Shown here in pieces: positions 5,372 through 7,490 of a stretch of 7,490 nt of DNA (positions are counted from its first letter, which is position 1; every line of letters starts with the position of its first letter). The stretch comes from an uncultured Oscillospiraceae bacterium. GTDB taxonomy: Bacteria > Bacillota > Clostridia > Oscillospirales > Oscillospiraceae. Position numbers and translations under genes: made by a program. The notes beneath the pieces were generated by a model. That model did no database searches. It was not told the DNA's origin and worked only from the letters and a program-made list of their open reading frames with translations. Location of the stretch: positions 1-7,490 of the forward strand of contig CAJTPV010000070.1 in assembly GCA_910578505.1 (NCBI GenBank). The letters are read 5' to 3'.

Positions 5372-6988
5372 CTACAGCTCAAAAAGTCTCTTGAGGATGA
5401 CCGCCAATTCGTACTGCAGATGGTTTGGTCCTTCAAAAGGATCGCGCGCATAAAAGCTGGCGATTTTGCCCTTTCGCTGCAAAACGGTATTTTTGTGCAG
5501 GAACATCTGCTGTGCGACCTGGGCTGTGGAGACGTTATTGACCAGCAGCTGGAAAAATGTCTCGCCCAGCTGGCTGTTGTTGATCCTGTCGTACTGCTCC
5601 ACGGAGCCCATCAGCTCTTCCACCACCTCCGCCGCCTTTTTTCGCTTGATGCTGCTCTGCAGCAGGGCGAAGATTTTGACGTCGTCATAGAATACATAGG
5701 GCAGGGAGGACTGGGAAAAGAGCTGCCGGGAAATGCGGACGGCCTGCTGGGCCTCCTGATAGCAGGCGGCGATTTTTTCCGGCCCGCCGCAGCTGGAGCT
5801 GACGCCCACCAGGCTCTCCATATTTTCTGACAGCAGCAGCGAGGAGATCCATCTGCCCATATAGGCCAGATCCTTCGGCTTTTTCCTGGTGGAAAGCAGC
5901 ACCAGTTCAAGGGGCTCCGTCATGATGATGGGGATGCTGCTGGGAAAGACGTGGGGGATCTGGGCCTCCAGCCTCTGCAGCGGCTGAAAGCCGGAGCTCT
6001 GCTCGCAACCGGTTGGGGAGACGACCAGCACCCGGTCCACGCCGGCGATCTGATAATCCAGCGACCTGCCCTGGGAGAGGATCTGCATGCGGTCCCCCAG
6101 ATTGCCCAGGAGCAGGTCGTATAGATATTCATAGCGCAGCCGCTTCCGGTACTTGTCCTGCCGCTCGCTGTTGAGGAGGATGATGCACAGCGCCTGGCAG
6201 GTCTGCTTGATGTAAAAGTTCATCAGTCCGGTCAGCGGGTACTCCGAGGTCTCGATGATCAGTACGCCGTAGTAGGTGTTGTTGCTGTGGACCGGCCGCA
6301 CCAGATACTGCTTTCCCGCGACCGTCAGCGGCACGGGCGTCTTGGGGATGTCCGACAGATTGGAAAAAAGGCTGCGGCTCTGGCAGAAGATTTCCTTCAG
6401 CAGCGCATCGCTCTCCCGGCCCCAGGAGCTGTATATGCACTTCTGGTTGTGGTTGAAAAAGGCCAGCGGGGCCCCAATCATGTTCCCCAGCATAGCCAGC
6501 AGGGAGGAGTAGTCCTCTTCTATGTTCATCAGCTGGGTGTTAAACGCCTCATAGACCTGGATGATCCCCTCCAGCGTATGGACCTTGTGGGCCAGCAGCT
6601 TGTCGATGATGGCCGTGAGCACCTCATAGTAGGAGACGTGGATCGGCATTTTGATCAGCGGAAAGTTCAGCTCGTCACAGACTGCGATGAGCCGTTCGCT
6701 GATCTGCGGCATCACCGGCCCCACATTGAACAGCGCCAGGGCGCTGACCTGGCAGTCGTCCAGCCGGCGGATCAGCGAGACCTGGGTGTCCGTGTCCTCC
6801 GCAATGGCGTAGAGGCTGGAAACAATGAAGACGCCCGCTGTAAGGAATTTGACGGAAATGAGGTCCTCATTGATGATTTCCTGAACGGTAACGCTGTTGA
6901 TCTCTCTGTCGAGCCCGCCCGCTCCGGCCACAACAGTTCCCAGGGTCAGAGGCGGAAGAGCAAGGGCTTTTTGGACGGTCAGGGACAT
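5372..6988 (-). CDS. PucR-family transcriptional regulator
   Basis: This 538-residue protein has the PucR/CdaR layout. Residues about 4-125 form the PucR N-terminal domain (a purine-catabolism-regulator-like sensor), with the segment ending LNFPLIKMP (107-115). Residues about 150-280 form a GAF-like middle region, about 290-440 a degenerate GGDEF-like CdaR region, and about 475-538 the C-terminal helix-turn-helix with STAQVAQQMFLHKNTVLQRK (487-506), where HKNT is the family hallmark. B. subtilis PucR controls purine degradation, but family members respond to many nutrients, so the ligand is not inferable. I chose ATG 6988 because AAAAGGAG precedes it by 10 bases and the PucR domain begins at once. 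A GTG at 7036 would add 16 non-homologous residues and has no ribosome site. No catabolic operon adjoins it; its likeliest target is its own divergent upstream region. Confidence 0.92.
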   Translation of the reverse strand: MSLTVQKALALPPLTLGTVVAGAGGLDREINSVTVQEIINEDLISVKFLTAGVFIVSSLYAIAEDTDTQVSLIRRLDDCQVSALALFNVGPVMPQISERLIAVCDELNFPLIKMPIHVSYYEVLTAIIDKLLAHKVHTLEGIIQVYEAFNTQLMNIEEDYSSLLAMLGNMIGAPLAFFNHNQKCIYSSWGRESDALLKEIFCQSRSLFSNLSDIPKTPVPLTVAGKQYLVRPVHSNNTYYGVLIIETSEYPLTGLMNFYIKQTCQALCIILLNSERQDKYRKRLRYEYLYDLLLGNLGDRMQILSQGRSLDYQIAGVDRVLVVSPTGCEQSSGFQPLQRLEAQIPHVFPSSIPIIMTEPLELVLLSTRKKPKDLAYMGRWISSLLLSENMESLVGVSSSCGGPEKIAACYQEAQQAVRISRQLFSQSSLPYVFYDDVKIFALLQSSIKRKKAAEVVEELMGSVEQYDRINNSQLGETFFQLLVNNVSTAQVAQQMFLHKNTVLQRKGKIASFYARDPFEGPNHLQYELAVILKRLFEL

Positions 6989-6998
6989 AACCGGACAT

Positions 6999-7006
6999 CT
7001 CCTTTT
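6999..7006 (-). promoter_or_regulatory. Ribosome binding site of the PucR-family gene
   Basis: AAAAGGAG on the minus strand lies 10 bases before ATG 6988. This is slightly long but acceptable, and it decides against the upstream GTG at 7036. An ATG at 6995-6997 is out of frame and too close to be used. Confidence 0.75.
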
Positions 7007-7048
7007 CCTGATACTGCTGACCGTGCATGTAAACACTGAATCCCACAG

Positions 7049-7054
7049 ATTATA
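7049..7054 (-). promoter_or_regulatory. Second TATAAT box upstream of the PucR-family gene
   Basis: An exact TATAAT occurs on the minus strand 29 bases downstream of the first one. No good -35 box is found at 16-18 bases. The tandem ATGCAC copies begin within its upstream edge, so a bound protein there would cover this box. It may be a weak or activator-dependent promoter, or chance in AT-rich DNA. Confidence 0.35.
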
Positions 7055-7077
7055 TGCACATGCACATAGACAATGCG

Positions 7078-7106
7078 ATTATACTATAAGAAACCGGAAA
7101 AATCCA
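7078..7106 (-). promoter_or_regulatory. Candidate promoter of the PucR-family gene
   Basis: On the minus strand TATAAT (7078-7083, 6/6) is preceded at 17 bases by TGGATT (7101-7106, 3/6). The weak -35 box suggests activation or regulation. The start near 7071 gives a leader of about 83 bases that includes three of the four ATGCAC copies. Confidence 0.55.
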
Positions 7107-7171
7107 GTAGCATTTTGTTGCATTATGCACAAGGCAGCCGTTACTATTAGTTTGCAGGGAACAAGCACCAG

Positions 7172-7201
7172 TTAGCTTGCTACCAGCAAGCTAATTTTTT
7201 T
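7172..7201 (+). terminator. Intrinsic terminator/attenuator just upstream of the plus-strand gene
   Basis: TTAGCTTGCT (7172-7181) and AGCAAGCTAA (7185-7194) form a perfect 10-bp stem with a 3-base loop, followed at once by seven T (7195-7201). It is a textbook plus-strand terminator. It ends 8 bases before the ribosome site of the next plus-strand gene, and no plus-strand gene lies upstream. A leader arm, CAAGC (7162-7166), could pair with GCTTG (7175-7179) as a weak 5-bp competitor. No convincing plus-strand promoter is seen; TTGCAT-N18-TACTAT (7118-7147) is the best and is poor. Confidence 0.85.
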
Positions 7202-7224
7202 ATACCTTAAAGGAGGATTCCACC

Positions 7225-7490
7225 ATGAAAAAGAAGGATGAAACCCGGTATTTCGTAACGGCGGTTGCCAGTGTCCCGGTTTATAAGTCTGCCAGCAAAA
7301 CGGAAATGTACCGTATGGCTACGAAGCCCGGCTGGGGCGCGGTGGAGTGGTACAGCGCGGCGGACGACTACAAGAACCCCGTAGCCCGTGACCGCAGCGA
7401 CAAGACCCAGCAACTGTGCTGTGACGAAGACACCAGCGCCAGCCTGTACACGAAGAACGGCGGCTATTTCGGGATCTTCCCCTATGAGGA
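7225..7490 (+). CDS. Unrecognised protein, N-terminal part (runs off the window)
   Basis: The frame is open from ATG 7225 to the window edge (88 complete codons). An excellent AAAGGAGG (7209-7216) lies 8 bases before the ATG, and an in-frame TAA at 7192-7194 excludes an earlier start. The product begins MKKKDETRYFVTAVASVPVY and continues with a hydrophilic, aromatic-rich, charged sequence. There is no signal peptide, transmembrane segment, or catalytic motif that I recognise; a CC pair at residues 65-66 is the only cysteine content so far. It is the only plus-strand gene here, divergent from the PucR-family regulator, with a terminator immediately upstream. It could be the first gene of a separate operon or accessory element, but the family is unknown to me. 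Confidence 0.75.
   Translation, partial: MKKKDETRYFVTAVASVPVYKSASKTEMYRMATKPGWGAVEWYSAADDYKNPVARDRSDKTQQLCCDEDTSASLYTKNGGYFGIFPYE

Larger units (their letters stand above)
7023..7131. repeat. Cluster of ATGCAC motifs, possible operator sites
   Basis: ATGCAC occurs at 7054-7059, 7060-7065 (tandem) and 7125-7130 on the plus strand and inverted, as GTGCAT, at 7023-7028. The three plus copies all read ATGCACA. The last forms part of an 11-base inverted repeat, TGCAT-T-ATGCA (7119-7129). The copies flank both TATAAT boxes. Position and repetition suggest binding sites for the adjacent regulator; that is inference. Confidence 0.5.

Noticed and set aside
6989..7036. 16-residue N-terminal extension of the PucR-family regulator from GTG 7036
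   Set aside because: It has no ribosome site and no homology, whereas ATG 6988 has AAAAGGAG and begins the PucR domain directly.
7152..7175. Seven-codon leader peptide (TTG to TAG) before the plus-strand terminator
   Set aside because: It has no ribosome site, a non-ATG start and no run of regulatory codons, so I cannot support translation attenuation.

Overview
The window looks like chromosomal DNA from a GC-rich anaerobic Firmicute, most plausibly a Clostridia/Oscillospiraceae-type gut bacterium. This is inference from style: strong AGGAGG-type ribosome binding sites, sigma-A promoters close to TTGACA/TATAAT, intrinsic hairpin terminators, tRNAs with encoded CCA, and a gene set (PucR-family regulator, adenine-PRT-like enzyme, Cache-type chemoreceptor, DUF2156 protein) common in that group. 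No species marker is present. Everything from 45 to about 7083 is read from the minus strand; only the last, incomplete gene is on the plus strand.

Layout. At 45-323 lies a tRNA cluster transcribed Val(UAC), Asp(GUC), Phe(GAA) from an exact TTGACA-N17-TATAAT promoter (360-388). Next, reading right to left within 451-2751, an MscS-type small mechanosensitive channel (2751 to 1867) is followed after 12 bases by a two-domain acyltransferase (1854 to 451), DUF2156/lysylphosphatidylglycerol-synthase-C-like plus a C-terminal GNAT. The pair ends at a strong hairpin (417-444). Upstream of it, 2943-3503 encodes a type I phosphoribosyltransferase with its own promoter and flanking hairpins. 3674-5227 is a methyl-accepting chemotaxis protein that has lost its first transmembrane helix and the front of its Cache sensor domain, so I call it a 5'-truncated pseudogene. 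5372-6988 is a PucR-family transcriptional regulator.

The final segment (about 7010-7224) is an AT-rich divergent intergenic region. It carries two TATAAT boxes for the regulator, four copies of the hexamer ATGCAC (three direct, one inverted), and a textbook intrinsic terminator on the plus strand only eight bases before the ribosome binding site of an unrecognised plus-strand gene (7225 to beyond the window). That arrangement suggests attenuation control or the boundary of a separately acquired segment.

No complete novel defence or mobile system is visible. The points most worth following up are the tandem acyltransferase fusion coupled to a mechanosensitive channel, the decapitated chemoreceptor, and the terminator-before-start arrangement with clustered ATGCAC motifs between the PucR regulator and the unknown gene.
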